Shown here: piece after piece, positions 52,614 through 62,793 of the stretch | Layout: the number at the start of each line of letters is the position of its first letter | Position numbering within the stretch: the first letter of the stretch is position 1 | Assembly: GCA_014804265.1 (NCBI GenBank) | Contig: JAAVAC010000031.1 | Location: 1 to 64,000 of the forward strand | Direction of reading: 5' to 3' | Origin: Lachnospiraceae bacterium | GTDB taxonomy: Bacteria; Bacillota; Clostridia; Lachnospirales; Lachnospiraceae | Length of the DNA stretch: 64,000 bases | The notes under the pieces: generated by a model | Database searches by the model: none | Told to the model about the DNA's origin: nothing | Seen by the model: only the letters and a program-made list of their open reading frames with translations | Made by a program: the position numbers and the translations under genes

Positions 52614-55079
52614 ATGAGAATCATACAAACCATTACAAAAAAGAAAAAAACAATAAAAGCGGTATTGACGGCATTGGCTATGTTCATTTGCCTGGAAGAT
52701 ACCGTTTACGCAGCAACGAATAAGTCGGGCTGTGAAAGTAAAGGGACGGTAACAGCGGTCTACGATACTACAGGAACAGCAGCCAACGGCTATTACCAAA
52801 AGAGTGGCAAGGTGGTGGTAACTTATAATATGGGACAGCCAGATGAAAGCTGCAGCAATGTTACTTATCAATATGTGGGAATCACCAATAAGGTAGAGGT
52901 GCCTCAAATCGATGCTTCTGAAGCTAATGTATCGGGTGGTGGACATGTCTGCAACGGGCATACTTCCAATGCTGCGGAATGGAGGCACTGGTTCGGACTT
53001 TCCGGAAGCGTTTTATATGGCATGGAGACCAAAAATGTAGGCAGTGTAACCGTGACAGAGGAGGAATACAAAAAGTGCAGCTATGCCATTGCAGGACCTT
53101 CCTCTTCTTTTGGAGACGGTCTGGGCAGCAACGGAAAATTCTATTGGATTGTGTTATATAAGAAACTGCCTGCTGCCATAGGAGCTGATACGATTGATGA
53201 TATTTCGCCTACTGTTGCGTTAAGCGCTGTGCCTTCCGGTACAACGGCTCTAAATCCTGCAAATGGCAGGACTTATGGGACTCAGGCGGTGCTGACGGCA
53301 ACTGCCACGGACAACGAGTCAAGGCCCCATAAGACCAAGACATTTCGTTTCAAAAATCCTTCCGGGAATATGACAGATTGGATTGCGGCAAATAGCGAAA
53401 ATAAAAAGACGGCATCCTCCTCCTATACGGTAAATGCCAACGGCAGTTATTCCGTTGAAACACAGGATCAACTGGGCAATGCAGGCACCAGTAAAGCAGT
53501 GACGGTAGATTTCATAGACCTGACAGCACCCACAGCCATGCTTGGAAAAACAGTGAATGAGAAAGTGACAGTAAATGGAAAAGAATGGACAGCCACAACC
53601 ATTACCTTAAACGCATCGGCAAGTGATAGCGGGGCAGGGCTTCCCGCACAGCCATATTGCTTTGATGGAGTTACCTGGACGGGAGCAAAGGATTATGTCA
53701 TAAGTCAGAATGGAACCTATCAGGTAAAGGTCAGGGATGCTTTGGGAAACTTGGTTACCAGATCCATTACGGTGGACAACTTTGACAGAAAGGCTCCGGA
53801 AGGCGAAATTCGCACAACCTATGAAAACAGCATGGAAATTGATGGCAAGACATGGTCAAAGGAAGCTGCCCTATTGGAAATTCAGGCAAGCGATGAAGGC
53901 TGTGGATTGGATGAAGCGCCCTATTCCTATGACAGCGGAGAAAGCTGGACCATGGAAAGCCGGCAGACTTTTGAGGAAAACGGTATATATCAGGTGAAAA
54001 TCAGAGATGGTCTGCATAATATCAAGAGCGTTTCCGTAGAGATTGATGGAATTGACAAGATTGCTCCTGAAATAAAGGAAATAGAAATGGAACCGATCAA
54101 CTGGAAATCGGAAAATGCGGTTGTAAAAGTAACTGCCACAGATAATGAGGACGGCTGCGGGCTTGCAGAACAGGCATATTCTTTTGATGGCGGAAAGAGC
54201 TGGACCGATAAGAATGAAGTAGTGCTTTCCCAGTCGGCAGAGTTGGATATCCGGGTAAGGGACAGACTCGGAAACATGGCAGAAGAAAGCTTTCAGGTAA
54301 CATGTACCCCGGAGGAGGAAAAGAAGAGTGATGAAGACGGGGACAAAGGGGATGAGGACAAGAAAGTAGATGGAAAAGGAGATGATGATAAGGAGGATGA
54401 AGATGACAAAAAGAAAAAGGAAGATGAAGTAAAAGAAGGAGATGGAAAAGAGAAGGAAAAAGAAGTAGAAATAGCGCCGGTACCAGTGCCGGGAACGGAA
54501 AATGTCACACCTGAAAAGAAGGAAAAAGAGACAAAAGGCTCATCAAAAGACGATAGAGAAAATGACAAGAACCAAGAAAAGGCAAAGGAGGAAAAAGACG
54601 AAAAGGAACAGGAAGAAATAGAAGAAAACACGTATCAGGTAACCTTTCCAATCCTGGAGGAAGAAAAGGAACCTATTGAAATGAAAGAATATGACACCAA
54701 TGACGCAGGTAAGGAAAAGAAGGAAAAAACATTTCTGGAAAAGTTATGTATTTCAGCATTGATTGCCATACTATTATTAGGACTGTTGGGACTTCTTTTA
54801 TGGTATCTATTCGTATTTTGTAAATATGGGGCAGTTTTATATGGAAAGGAAGAGGGCAGGTATAAAAGGCTTGGCACCGTTTCCATTTCGCAAAAGGAAG
54901 AACAGCATACTGCGGACATTCCAGACGAACTGCTGCAGAAAATCAGCGGAAATTACTATCGGCTCAAAGTAAATCCTGTTTATTTACTGGAACAGGAAGG
55001 GGAAGACATCTATCTCCATATAGAAGAAAGGATGTTGAAAAAGCAGGTGGAAAAACAGATTGATTTTTATGTAGACTGA
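52614..55079 (+). CDS. membrane-anchored surface protein with Ig-like repeats
   Basis: 821 residues. Signal peptide (cleaved near VYAAT), an N-terminal domain with several Cys, then four Ig-like repeats (about 200-565), each with a segment like YSFDGGKSWT and ending QVKIRD or similar; then a highly charged K/E/D linker of about 130 residues, one membrane helix (ISALIAILLLGLLGLLLWYL) and a cytoplasmic tail of about 90 residues. Probably a surface adhesin or signalling receptor. ATG 52614 after GAAAGGA. Confidence 0.8.
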   Translation: MRIIQTITKKKKTIKAVLTALAMFICLEDTVYAATNKSGCESKGTVTAVYDTTGTAANGYYQKSGKVVVTYNMGQPDESCSNVTYQYVGITNKVEVPQIDASEANVSGGGHVCNGHTSNAAEWRHWFGLSGSVLYGMETKNVGSVTVTEEEYKKCSYAIAGPSSSFGDGLGSNGKFYWIVLYKKLPAAIGADTIDDISPTVALSAVPSGTTALNPANGRTYGTQAVLTATATDNESRPHKTKTFRFKNPSGNMTDWIAANSENKKTASSSYTVNANGSYSVETQDQLGNAGTSKAVTVDFIDLTAPTAMLGKTVNEKVTVNGKEWTATTITLNASASDSGAGLPAQPYCFDGVTWTGAKDYVISQNGTYQVKVRDALGNLVTRSITVDNFDRKAPEGEIRTTYENSMEIDGKTWSKEAALLEIQASDEGCGLDEAPYSYDSGESWTMESRQTFEENGIYQVKIRDGLHNIKSVSVEIDGIDKIAPEIKEIEMEPINWKSENAVVKVTATDNEDGCGLAEQAYSFDGGKSWTDKNEVVLSQSAELDIRVRDRLGNMAEESFQVTCTPEEEKKSDEDGDKGDEDKKVDGKGDDDKEDEDDKKKKEDEVKEGDGKEKEKEVEIAPVPVPGTENVTPEKKEKETKGSSKDDRENDKNQEKAKEEKDEKEQEEIEENTYQVTFPILEEEKEPIEMKEYDTNDAGKEKKEKTFLEKLCISALIAILLLGLLGLLLWYLFVFCKYGAVLYGKEEGRYKRLGTVSISQKEEQHTADIPDELLQKISGNYYRLKVNPVYLLEQEGEDIYLHIEERMLKKQVEKQIDFYVD

Positions 55080-55100
55080 TAGGAGAAGAAAATAGGTAAA

Positions 55101-55143
55101 AGTGAAAGCTCCCTGTTAAAATTTAACAGTTGGAGTTTTCACT
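55101..55143 (+). terminator. double-stem terminator
   Basis: AGTGAAAGCTCC / GGAGTTTTCACT encloses CTGTTAAA / TTTAACAG; a strong hairpin after the surface-protein gene. Confidence 0.8.
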
Positions 55144-55165
55144 TCCAAAGAAAGTGTGCTATAAT
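55137..55165 (+). promoter_or_regulatory. promoter for the membrane protein at 55221
   Basis: TTTCAC (55137-55142), 17-bp spacer, TATAAT (55160-55165). Overlaps the terminator stem. Confidence 0.6.
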
Positions 55166-55220
55166 ACCCACGTAACAGCCATGTGCGCTGTCTGAAAACG
55201 GATTTCAAAACAGTAAATAT

Positions 55221-57068
55221 ATGGAATCAGAAGTGAAAAGGAAAGTGACAAAAGGATATCAATGTAATATGGAAGGAAAAAAGGCTGCAGAAAGGACAAA
55301 GCAATATAAAGAAAAAGGAAATGGTTATAAACTGCTATTGGCAGTTATTTTAACCGTTTTGTCTTTGGCAGCAGCAATCAGTAAGATTCTGGTAGGCTTT
55401 GACGTGGATGAGGGCTATGCAGTTTCCATGCCATACCGTCTGCTGCAGGGAGACAGGCTTCTTTTGGATATGTGGGAAATACACCAGACTTCTTCCTTTC
55501 TGCCATATGTCTTTCTTGTTCCTTTTGTAAAAATAACCGGAGGAAATACCGGAATCGTCCTTTATCTCAGAATCGTATCCACAGTGATTCATCTATGTGT
55601 GTCCCTATGGGTCTACAAAGAGTTATCCAAAAGGATGGAAATGGAGTGGAGCTGGCTATGCGGTCTGCTGTATTTTAATTTTTTGCCAAAATGGCTGATG
55701 AATCTGGATTTTTCCATGCAGCTGATCTGGGGGATGACTGCAATGCTTCTGTTTCTGTTTCGGGGGGAAGGCGGAAAAAGGCTTTCTCTGTTTTTAGCAG
55801 GAGTGAGCCTGGCGCTTACGGTGCTTGGTTATCCTACTATGGCAGTTTTGTATCCTGTGGCATTATGGCTGATTTGGAAATATCATGGAAAGTCTATTCA
55901 GAAAATGGGACTGTTTACTTTGGGATGCGGCATTTGTGCCATTGCTTTTTTTGGCTATTTGCTGGGGAATATGAGTATAGGAGACATTTTTTCTAATATT
56001 CCTCATATTTTTTCGGATGGTTCTCATCAATTTGATATGATGACAAAATGGACATTGTTTTTTCAAAGATGGCTGGAGGCTGTGGTACAGGCGGTTGTTC
56101 TGTTGATTCCCTGCGGTATTCTTACATTTTTATGCAAAATACTGATTCCTAAGTGTTTTGCAAAAACGAAATGGCTTGTCTGTCTGGTAAGCGAGCACTT
56201 GTACTGTTTCTTTGTGCTGGTTTTCCTGGTTGTCAGTTCCCTGATCGTGGTGTTTGCCGACCTGGCAGGGATTCCCTGGGGACCATTCCGGCTGCAGGTG
56301 CGCTATCTTGTCTTATTCCTGCTGTCATTTTTTCTGGGAAAGAAGTATTCTGATCATGAGAAATCAGGAAAAAGAAGGAAAATAAGGGATTATTTGTTGA
56401 TTGGAACGATGATTGCTTTTGCGGGGATTTTGTTAGCAAGCAATGTAGGGCCTGTTTCCAGCAGCTCCTATTTGATCCTGGGAATTCTGGCGTTGGTGCT
56501 CTTATTCCATCTGTATGAAAAAGAAATGGGCACCAGGCAGGTGGGAATGGTGATGTATACGGCAGTAAGCATCTTTCTCTTAAGCCTGGTATTCTGCAAA
56601 GGCTATTATGTGAGAGTCAGCGAGTATCCCCCTGCCAATGTTCTGGAACAAAGAGAACGGGTATCTTTTGGTCCCTTGAAAGGAATTTATATATATCCGG
56701 AGGATTTGAAACGGGCAGAGGATTTCCATAACGTAATAAAGGAAGGCGATCGGGAAGAAAAACTGCTTCTTTTAAGTACGGAGGGAATCTACAATCTTTA
56801 CGGAAATGGCACCTATGTGACGCCTACCACCATAAGCACTCCGGCTTTTAATGAACAGTGGGTGGAATATTTTACCATTCACAAGGAGCATATGCCTGAC
56901 CGGATCATTATTGGAAAAAATACAGTGGACGATTTAGATAAGTTTTTTGAACAGAATCCCTTTGGCATATGGATTAGGGAACATTATGAGATAATAAACA
57001 GAAAAGAGGATGAATATTTATGTGTGATACAAGGAAGAATGGATGGGAAAGAAAAGTCAGAAAGGTAA
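55221..57068 (+). CDS. GT39-like polytopic membrane glycosyltransferase
   Basis: 615 residues. About ten helices and a C-terminal extracytoplasmic domain. The first loop FDVDEGYAVSMPYRLLQGDRLLLDMWE has the DE motif seen in family 39/GT-C mannosyltransferase-type enzymes. These transfer sugars from lipid-linked donors to envelope molecules. Which sugar is unknown. The next gene begins inside its 3' end. Confidence 0.72.
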   Translation: MESEVKRKVTKGYQCNMEGKKAAERTKQYKEKGNGYKLLLAVILTVLSLAAAISKILVGFDVDEGYAVSMPYRLLQGDRLLLDMWEIHQTSSFLPYVFLVPFVKITGGNTGIVLYLRIVSTVIHLCVSLWVYKELSKRMEMEWSWLCGLLYFNFLPKWLMNLDFSMQLIWGMTAMLLFLFRGEGGKRLSLFLAGVSLALTVLGYPTMAVLYPVALWLIWKYHGKSIQKMGLFTLGCGICAIAFFGYLLGNMSIGDIFSNIPHIFSDGSHQFDMMTKWTLFFQRWLEAVVQAVVLLIPCGILTFLCKILIPKCFAKTKWLVCLVSEHLYCFFVLVFLVVSSLIVVFADLAGIPWGPFRLQVRYLVLFLLSFFLGKKYSDHEKSGKRRKIRDYLLIGTMIAFAGILLASNVGPVSSSSYLILGILALVLLFHLYEKEMGTRQVGMVMYTAVSIFLLSLVFCKGYYVRVSEYPPANVLEQRERVSFGPLKGIYIYPEDLKRAEDFHNVIKEGDREEKLLLLSTEGIYNLYGNGTYVTPTTISTPAFNEQWVEYFTIHKEHMPDRIIIGKNTVDDLDKFFEQNPFGIWIREHYEIINRKEDEYLCVIQGRMDGKEKSER

Positions 57069-58093
57069 TACCCTATACACCGGGAGAACAGCCGAACAGG
57101 CCCGGTATGATAAAGCTGAATACAAATGAAAATCCTTATCCACCTTCCATGGCGGTAAAGAAGGCATTGGAAAGCTTTCCCTTTGATCAGTTGCGCCTAT
57201 ATCCGGATCCGGCTGTGGGAAGTCTTACAAATGCCCTGGCAGATTATTACGGATTGAAAAAGGAAAATGTATTTGTGGGAGTGGGCTCGGATGATGTGCT
57301 TGCTACAGCCTTTTTAACATTTTTCAACGGAGAAAAGCCGATTTTGTTTCCGGATATTACATACTCCTTTTATGACGTATGGGCCAAGCTGTATCGGATT
57401 CCTTATGAGCAAAAGCCTTTGGATGAGAATTTTTCCATCGTAAAGGAGGATTATCTGCAGGAAAACGGAGGCATTATCTTTCCAAATCCAAATGCTCCTA
57501 CGGGAGTGCTGCAGCCTGTGGGGTTTATAGAAGATATCATAAAGGCCAATCAGGATGTGGTAGTAATCATTGATGAGGCTTATATTGATTTTGGTGGAGA
57601 AAGCTGCCTGCCCCTCATAGAAAAATACGATAATCTGTTAGTGGTACAGACCTTTTCCAAATCCCGTTCCATGGCAGGGCTTCGTATTGGATTTGCCATG
57701 GGAAATGAAAAACTGATTTCTTATTTAAATGATGTAAAATACTCCATCAATTCTTATACGATGAATCAGCCTTCCATAGTACTTGGAGTAGAAAGTATCA
57801 AGGATGATTCTTATTTTAAGGAAACCATTCAAAAAGTCATCCGCACGAGAGAGAGGAGCAAAAAGAAATTAAAGGAGCTTGGTTTTTCTTTTCCGGATTC
57901 CTATAGCAATTTCATTTTTGCAACCCATGCTTCTTATCCGGCAAAAGAGCTGTTTGAGGAATTGAAGCAGAAAGATATTTATGTGCGCTACTTTAATAAG
58001 GAAAGAATATCCAATTATCTGCGGATTTCCATTGGAACCGATGAGGAAATGGACAGGCTGTTTGAGGCGCTGAAGGATATTATGGAACAGTAG
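57020..58093 (+). CDS. hisC: histidinol-phosphate aminotransferase family
   Basis: 357 residues, PLP-dependent. MIKLNTNENPYPPS, GVGSDDVLATAFLTFF, PNPNAPTGVLQP, IIDEAYIDFGG and the PLP lysine in TFSKSRSMAGLRIGFAMG match HisC. No other his gene is adjacent, so it may serve another amino acid. ATG 57020 (GAGG 9 nt upstream) overlaps the preceding gene by 49 bp. Confidence 0.88.
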   Translation: MCDTRKNGWERKVRKVIPYTPGEQPNRPGMIKLNTNENPYPPSMAVKKALESFPFDQLRLYPDPAVGSLTNALADYYGLKKENVFVGVGSDDVLATAFLTFFNGEKPILFPDITYSFYDVWAKLYRIPYEQKPLDENFSIVKEDYLQENGGIIFPNPNAPTGVLQPVGFIEDIIKANQDVVVIIDEAYIDFGGESCLPLIEKYDNLLVVQTFSKSRSMAGLRIGFAMGNEKLISYLNDVKYSINSYTMNQPSIVLGVESIKDDSYFKETIQKVIRTRERSKKKLKELGFSFPDSYSNFIFATHASYPAKELFEELKQKDIYVRYFNKERISNYLRISIGTDEEMDRLFEALKDIMEQ

Positions 58094-58103
58094 GGAGAAA
58101 AAC

Positions 58104-58871
58104 ATGGAAGCTTATTCTGATTTTGCAAGGGTATATGATACTTTTATGGATGCGACTCCGTATGAGGAATGGTGTGAATTTCTTGTATCCCTCTTAAAGA
58201 AAGAAGGGATAACGGATGGACTTCTATTGGATATGGGCTGTGGAACCGGAACGCTTACCGAGCTTTTAGAGCAGGCGGGCTATGACATGATTGCCATTGA
58301 CAATTCCATGGATATGCTTCAGGTTGCCATGGAAAAGCAACGGGGGAAAAAGAAGGACTCCATCCTGTATCTGTTGCAGGATATGCGTGAGTTTGAATTA
58401 TATGGTACGGTCAGGGCGGTCATAAGCATTTGCGATTCCGTCAATTATCTGCTTGACAAGGAGGAGCTTTCTAAGACCTTTGGGCTTGTCAATAATTATC
58501 TGGATCCGGATGGCATTTTTTTGTTTGATTTTAACACGGTATACAAATACAAAGAAGTCATCGGAGAAGCGGTGATTGCGGAAAACAGGGAAGAATGCAG
58601 TTTTATTTGGGAAAATTATTATGATGATGAGACACATATGAATGAATACGACCTGACCATTTTTGTAAAAGAAGGAACGCTGTACCGGAAATTTAATGAA
58701 ACCCATTATCAAAGGGGATATACACTTTTGGAAGTCAAAGAAGCGCTGCAGGAGGCCGGGCTTATATTTTTGGAGGCTTTTGACGGAGAGACTCATAAAC
58801 AGCCCCATGAAAAGAGTGAGCGTATATATGTGATGGCAAAAGAACAGGGAAAAGGGATGGAGAGAACATGA
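58104..58871 (+). CDS. class I SAM-dependent methyltransferase
   Basis: 255 residues. YSDFARVYDTFM, LLLDMGCGTGTLTELLEQAGYDMIAIDNS (SAM-binding motif I), FDFNTVYKY. Substrate unknown. GGAG 6 nt before ATG; the stop overlaps the hslO start (ATGA), so the genes are coupled. Confidence 0.9.
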   Translation: MEAYSDFARVYDTFMDATPYEEWCEFLVSLLKKEGITDGLLLDMGCGTGTLTELLEQAGYDMIAIDNSMDMLQVAMEKQRGKKKDSILYLLQDMREFELYGTVRAVISICDSVNYLLDKEELSKTFGLVNNYLDPDGIFLFDFNTVYKYKEVIGEAVIAENREECSFIWENYYDDETHMNEYDLTIFVKEGTLYRKFNETHYQRGYTLLEVKEALQEAGLIFLEAFDGETHKQPHEKSERIYVMAKEQGKGMERT

Positions 58872-59746
58872 AAGATTATATAGTAAGAGCAACGGCAGCA
58901 GATGCACAGATTCGGGCATTTGCCTGTACTACAAGAAATATGGTGGAAACTGCGCGAAAGGCTCATGATACCAGTCCGGTAGTAACTGCAGCCCTCGGCA
59001 GGCTATTGACTGGGGGAGCCATGATGGGAAGCATGTTAAAAGGAGAAAAGGATGTACTTACGCTTCAAATACAGGGAAGCGGCCCTATAAAAGGTCTGAC
59101 GGTAACAGCTGATTCTAAAGCAAATGTAAAAGGCTATGCTATCAATTCCCAGGCAATGCTTCCGCCAAATCAGAAAGGAAAGCTGGATGTAGGCGGAGCG
59201 GTAGGAACCGGCATTTTAAATGTGATTAAGGATTTAGGATTAAAAGAGCCTTATGCAGGGCAGACTGTATTACAGACAGGAGAAATTGCAGACGATCTGA
59301 CCTATTACTTTGCGACCAGCGAGCAGGTGCCCTCCAGTGTGGGACTTGGAGTGTTGATGGAAAAGGATAATACGGTAAAGCAGGCAGGAGGCTTTATCGT
59401 ACAGTTGATGCCTTTTGCAGAGGAACGGGTGATTGAAAGACTGGAAAGAAATCTGGAAAAGATCACTTCGGTGACTACTTTGCTGGAAGAGGGAAAAACT
59501 CCGGAAAAGCTTTTGGAGCTTTTGCTGGAAGGAATGTCAATGGAGATATCGGATGAGATACCTACCGCTTTTTTTTGCAACTGCAGTAAGGAAAGGGTGG
59601 CAAAGGCAATTGTAAGCATAGGTGAGAAAGATATCAGGGAAATGATAGAAGAAGGTAAGGAAATAGAAGTGAACTGTCATTTCTGTAATAGGAATTACAC
59701 CTATTCCGTAGAAGAATTAGAAGGGTTGTTAAAACTGGCAAAGTAA
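58868..59746 (+). CDS. hslO: Hsp33 redox chaperone
   Basis: 292 residues. Holdase activated by oxidation. N-terminal domain with GRLLTGGAMMGSMLKGEKDVLTLQIQG; C-terminal zinc site CNCS ... CHFC with the usual four cysteines. Overlaps the methyltransferase by 4 bp. Confidence 0.93.
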   Translation: MKDYIVRATAADAQIRAFACTTRNMVETARKAHDTSPVVTAALGRLLTGGAMMGSMLKGEKDVLTLQIQGSGPIKGLTVTADSKANVKGYAINSQAMLPPNQKGKLDVGGAVGTGILNVIKDLGLKEPYAGQTVLQTGEIADDLTYYFATSEQVPSSVGLGVLMEKDNTVKQAGGFIVQLMPFAEERVIERLERNLEKITSVTTLLEEGKTPEKLLELLLEGMSMEISDEIPTAFFCNCSKERVAKAIVSIGEKDIREMIEEGKEIEVNCHFCNRNYTYSVEELEGLLKLAK

Positions 59747-59814
59747 CATGGATAGAAGCAGGGAATCATTGTAAAAGCAGTTTGCAAACCAATGGAAAAG
59801 GAGAGAAGAAGACT

Positions 59815-61740
59815 ATGCAGCATGGATTCATTAAGGTGGCGGCCATATCACCAAAAATCAAGGTGGCGGACACGGAATATAATAAAGAACAAATCTGCAG
59901 GTGTTTAGAGGAAGCAGAGGGAAACGGAGCAAAGATCATTGTGTTTCCGGAGCTTTGTATTACAGGCTATACATGTGGAGATTTATTTTTGCAGGAAGCG
60001 CTGTTAGATGGAGCACGGCTGGCATTGGAACAGATCGTGGAGTTTACGGATGGGCTGGATGCCCTTGTTTTTGTTGGAATGCCCTTGGAAGTGGGAAATA
60101 AATTATATAATGTGGCAGCAGTGATAAACTGTGGGGAGCTGCTTGCCTTTATTCCTAAGACCCACATTCCCAGCTACGGGGAATTTTATGAAGCAAGACA
60201 TTTTGCGAAGGGACATGCTGCTGCCATTCCGGTTTCCTTTGCAGGAGAAGAGATTCCGTTTGGAACTCATATATTGTTTGAGACGGATGCATTGGAAGGG
60301 ATGGTCGTAGCAGCAGAAATCTGTGAGGATCTCTGGGTGCCTGATCCCCCAAGCACCTCCCATGCATTGGCAGGCGCCAATGTAGTGGTGAATCTTTCGG
60401 CATCCAATGAAAATGTAGGGAAAGATGAATATCGGCGGATGCTGGTACAATCAGCCAGTGCCAGACTGGTATCGGCCTATATCTTTGCCAGTGAAGGAGA
60501 AGGCGAATCCACTCAGGACGTGGTCTTTGGAGGACATAATTTGATAGCGGAAAACGGCACTATATTAGCAGAAGCTAATCCTTTCCGAGAGCATATCCTA
60601 TATGCGGATATGGATATTCAACGGCTGAAAATGGAAAGAAGAAGACTGACCACTTACGAAAATGCATGGGAAACGCCTGGGGAAGCCACAGGCTATCTGA
60701 CGATCCCCTTTTCCATCGTAAGGGAAGAGACCAAGCTGACAAGAAGCTTCTTACAGACGCCTTTTGTGCCGGTTGATAAGGAAAAAAAGGAAAAACGTTG
60801 TGAACAGATTTTGTCCATTCAATCCTTTGGGCTGGTAAAAAGGTATGAGCATACAAAAAGCAAATGTGCGGTAATCGGAATTTCAGGAGGGCTGGACTCC
60901 ACTCTTGCGCTGTTGGTAACGGTGAGAGCCTTTGACCTGCTTGGAATGGACAGGAAGAATATCTATTCGGTTACGATGCCATGTTTTGGCACCACGGACA
61001 GAACCTATGACAATGCCTGCAGACTTGCAAAGACATTAGGGACTACTTTACGGGAAGTGGATATTAAAGAGGCGGTCACGGTTCATTTTAAAGACATTGG
61101 ACAGGACCTTAAAGAGCAGGATGTGACTTATGAAAATGGACAGGCAAGAGAAAGGACACAGGTGCTCATGGACATTGCCAATAAAGTGGGCGGGCTTGTA
61201 ATTGGAACGGGAGATATGTCAGAGCTTGCCCTTGGATGGGCAACGTATAATGGAGATCATATGTCCATGTATGGAGTGAATGCAGGCGTGCCAAAGACGC
61301 TCGTGCGGCATCTGGTAGGGTATTATGGAGAAACATGTGGAGAAGAGGAATTGCAGGCAATACTAAAGGACGTACTGGATACACCGGTCAGCCCTGAACT
61401 TCTTCCGCCAAAAGAGGGGCAGATTTCCCAAAAGACGGAAGATTTAGTAGGCCCGTATGAGCTGCATGACTTTTTCCTGTATTATATGCTGCGGTGTGGA
61501 TATTCTCCGGCAAAGGTATATAGAATTGCAGTGACAGCTTTTGAAAATCTGTATACGGAAGAAATCCTGTTAAAATGGCTGAAGACTTTCTATCATCGCT
61601 TTTTTACTCAGCAATTCAAGCGCTCCTGCCTTCCGGACGGTCCTAAGGTGGGAAGCGTTGCAGTTTCGCCAAGAGGCGATTTGCGCATGCCTTCCGATGC
61701 ATCTTATGCTGTTTGGAAGAGGGAATTGGAAGAATTGTAG
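59815..61740 (+). CDS. nadE: glutamine-dependent NAD+ synthase
   Basis: 641 residues. N-terminal nitrilase-type glutaminase: Glu in IIVFPELCITGY, Lys in IPKTHIPSYGEFYE, Cys in EICEDLWVPDPPS. C-terminal NAD synthase with ATP-binding GISGGLDSTLALL and GTGDMSELALGWATYNGDH. ATG 59815 gives the typical start; a TTG at 59782 is less likely. Confidence 0.94.
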   Translation: MQHGFIKVAAISPKIKVADTEYNKEQICRCLEEAEGNGAKIIVFPELCITGYTCGDLFLQEALLDGARLALEQIVEFTDGLDALVFVGMPLEVGNKLYNVAAVINCGELLAFIPKTHIPSYGEFYEARHFAKGHAAAIPVSFAGEEIPFGTHILFETDALEGMVVAAEICEDLWVPDPPSTSHALAGANVVVNLSASNENVGKDEYRRMLVQSASARLVSAYIFASEGEGESTQDVVFGGHNLIAENGTILAEANPFREHILYADMDIQRLKMERRRLTTYENAWETPGEATGYLTIPFSIVREETKLTRSFLQTPFVPVDKEKKEKRCEQILSIQSFGLVKRYEHTKSKCAVIGISGGLDSTLALLVTVRAFDLLGMDRKNIYSVTMPCFGTTDRTYDNACRLAKTLGTTLREVDIKEAVTVHFKDIGQDLKEQDVTYENGQARERTQVLMDIANKVGGLVIGTGDMSELALGWATYNGDHMSMYGVNAGVPKTLVRHLVGYYGETCGEEELQAILKDVLDTPVSPELLPPKEGQISQKTEDLVGPYELHDFFLYYMLRCGYSPAKVYRIAVTAFENLYTEEILLKWLKTFYHRFFTQQFKRSCLPDGPKVGSVAVSPRGDLRMPSDASYAVWKRELEEL

Positions 61741-61766
61741 GAGCACGCATAATATGCAGGCTCCTA
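61738..61766 (+). terminator. hairpin at the nadE stop
   Basis: TAGGAGC / GCTCCTA with an inner GCAT/ATGC; includes the nadE stop codon. No T run. Confidence 0.45.
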
Positions 61767-61809
61767 CGTCCGTTTACCAAAACCTTACTTGCCGTCAAGA
61801 ATACAATCG

Positions 61810-62289
61810 CTAAGGCAAAGCAATATCTTCCTCCTTGGGCACAGCATTTTTGACTGCCGCTTTTTCCAGGGAATCTCCAATGGCCTCCAATAAAATAGAA
61901 GAGGTATACTTATTGTCGTCGGAATATGTAATGTTTTCCAAACTCTGTCCTTCATAAATCTGGTCGATGATTTCCTCAAAGGCAGGCTCGATCAGCGGAT
62001 ACATGGTAGTGACCGCTTCATCCAGGTTTACAAGCTGGATAGAGTTGATGTTATTTTCATCTACCACCACCTGAATATCCACTGCGTGATTATTTAATAT
62101 AAGGGAAGCAGTATAGACTCCCGGCACATATGTGGCAGAAGCTGTCCCCTGTGTCTTGGTATTTTCCTTGTTCTTCGGAATAAACATTAAAATAAGCAGT
62201 ATAATAAAAAGAATTCCCAAAAGAACAAAAATTCCTGTGTAAATTAATTCTTTCATATGAAGCACAACGATTTTAGTTTTTGGACGCAT
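61810..62289 (-). CDS. membrane-anchored protein, FMN-binding-like
   Basis: 159 residues. N-terminal helix (ELIYTGIFVLLGILFIILLILMF, first about 40 residues), then an extracytoplasmic domain YVPGVYTASLILNNHAVDIQV...NSIQLVNLDEAV, which resembles the FMN-binding domain fold, but the flavin-linked Thr motif is not evident. GGAG 8 nt upstream of the ATG on the minus strand. Confidence 0.6.
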   Translation of the reverse strand: MRPKTKIVVLHMKELIYTGIFVLLGILFIILLILMFIPKNKENTKTQGTASATYVPGVYTASLILNNHAVDIQVVVDENNINSIQLVNLDEAVTTMYPLIEPAFEEIIDQIYEGQSLENITYSDDNKYTSSILLEAIGDSLEKAAVKNAVPKEEDIALP

Positions 62290-62486
62290 ATCCCTTGCTC
62301 CTAAAGTAGTGGTATTTCTATAAGGTATGAGAGGGGAATGGAAAATATGCCAAGAGCATTTGCCATATTAGAGATTCCCTGCTGTGCATAATAGGTCGGG
62401 TCTTTTGAATTCTTATAGTTCTTAACTTCTTTAGGATTAAGACAGTAAACACGGACAGAGAATGGTACATAATATTGTACAAAATA

Positions 62487-62515
62487 TTGACAATACTATT
62501 ATATTGGAATATACT
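62487..62515 (+). promoter_or_regulatory. promoter of the YefM-YoeB module
   Basis: TTGACA (62487-62492), 17-bp spacer, TATACT (62510-62515). GTAC-n8-GTAC at 62465-62480 upstream may be the antitoxin operator. Confidence 0.65.
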
Positions 62516-62538
62516 ATATTCAAAGGGAGTGCGATTAT

Positions 62539-62790
62539 ATGATAGCAACTAATTTTTCCAATGTAAGAAACAATTTCAAGAAAGTATGTGATCGTGTTGT
62601 ACATGACTCTGATATTGCAATAATCACAAGAAAAAATGATGAAAATGTTGTGCTTATGTCTCAGGCACAGTACGATAATCTGATGGAAAATCTTCATATA
62701 AGAGAAAGCAAGGCGAATTATGAGTGGCTGAAGGAGTCAATTAGGCAAGCTGAAGATGGAAAACTTGTGAACTTTGATGTGGAGGATTAG
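62539..62790 (+). CDS. yefM: YefM/Phd-type antitoxin
   Basis: 83 residues. N-terminal Phd/YefM DNA-binding domain (TNFSNVRNNFKKVCDRV, VVLMSQAQYDNLMENLH) and an unstructured C-terminal toxin-binding tail (SKANYEWLKESIRQAEDGK). Binds and blocks the toxin, and represses the operon. Starts with GGAG-rich upstream sequence; toxin follows by 3 bp. Confidence 0.9.
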   Translation: MIATNFSNVRNNFKKVCDRVVHDSDIAIITRKNDENVVLMSQAQYDNLMENLHIRESKANYEWLKESIRQAEDGKLVNFDVED

Positions 62791-62793
62791 TGT

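Noticed and set aside
54293..54631. Minus-strand serine/phenylalanine-rich ORF
   Set aside because: Mirror of the K/E/D-rich linker of the surface protein.
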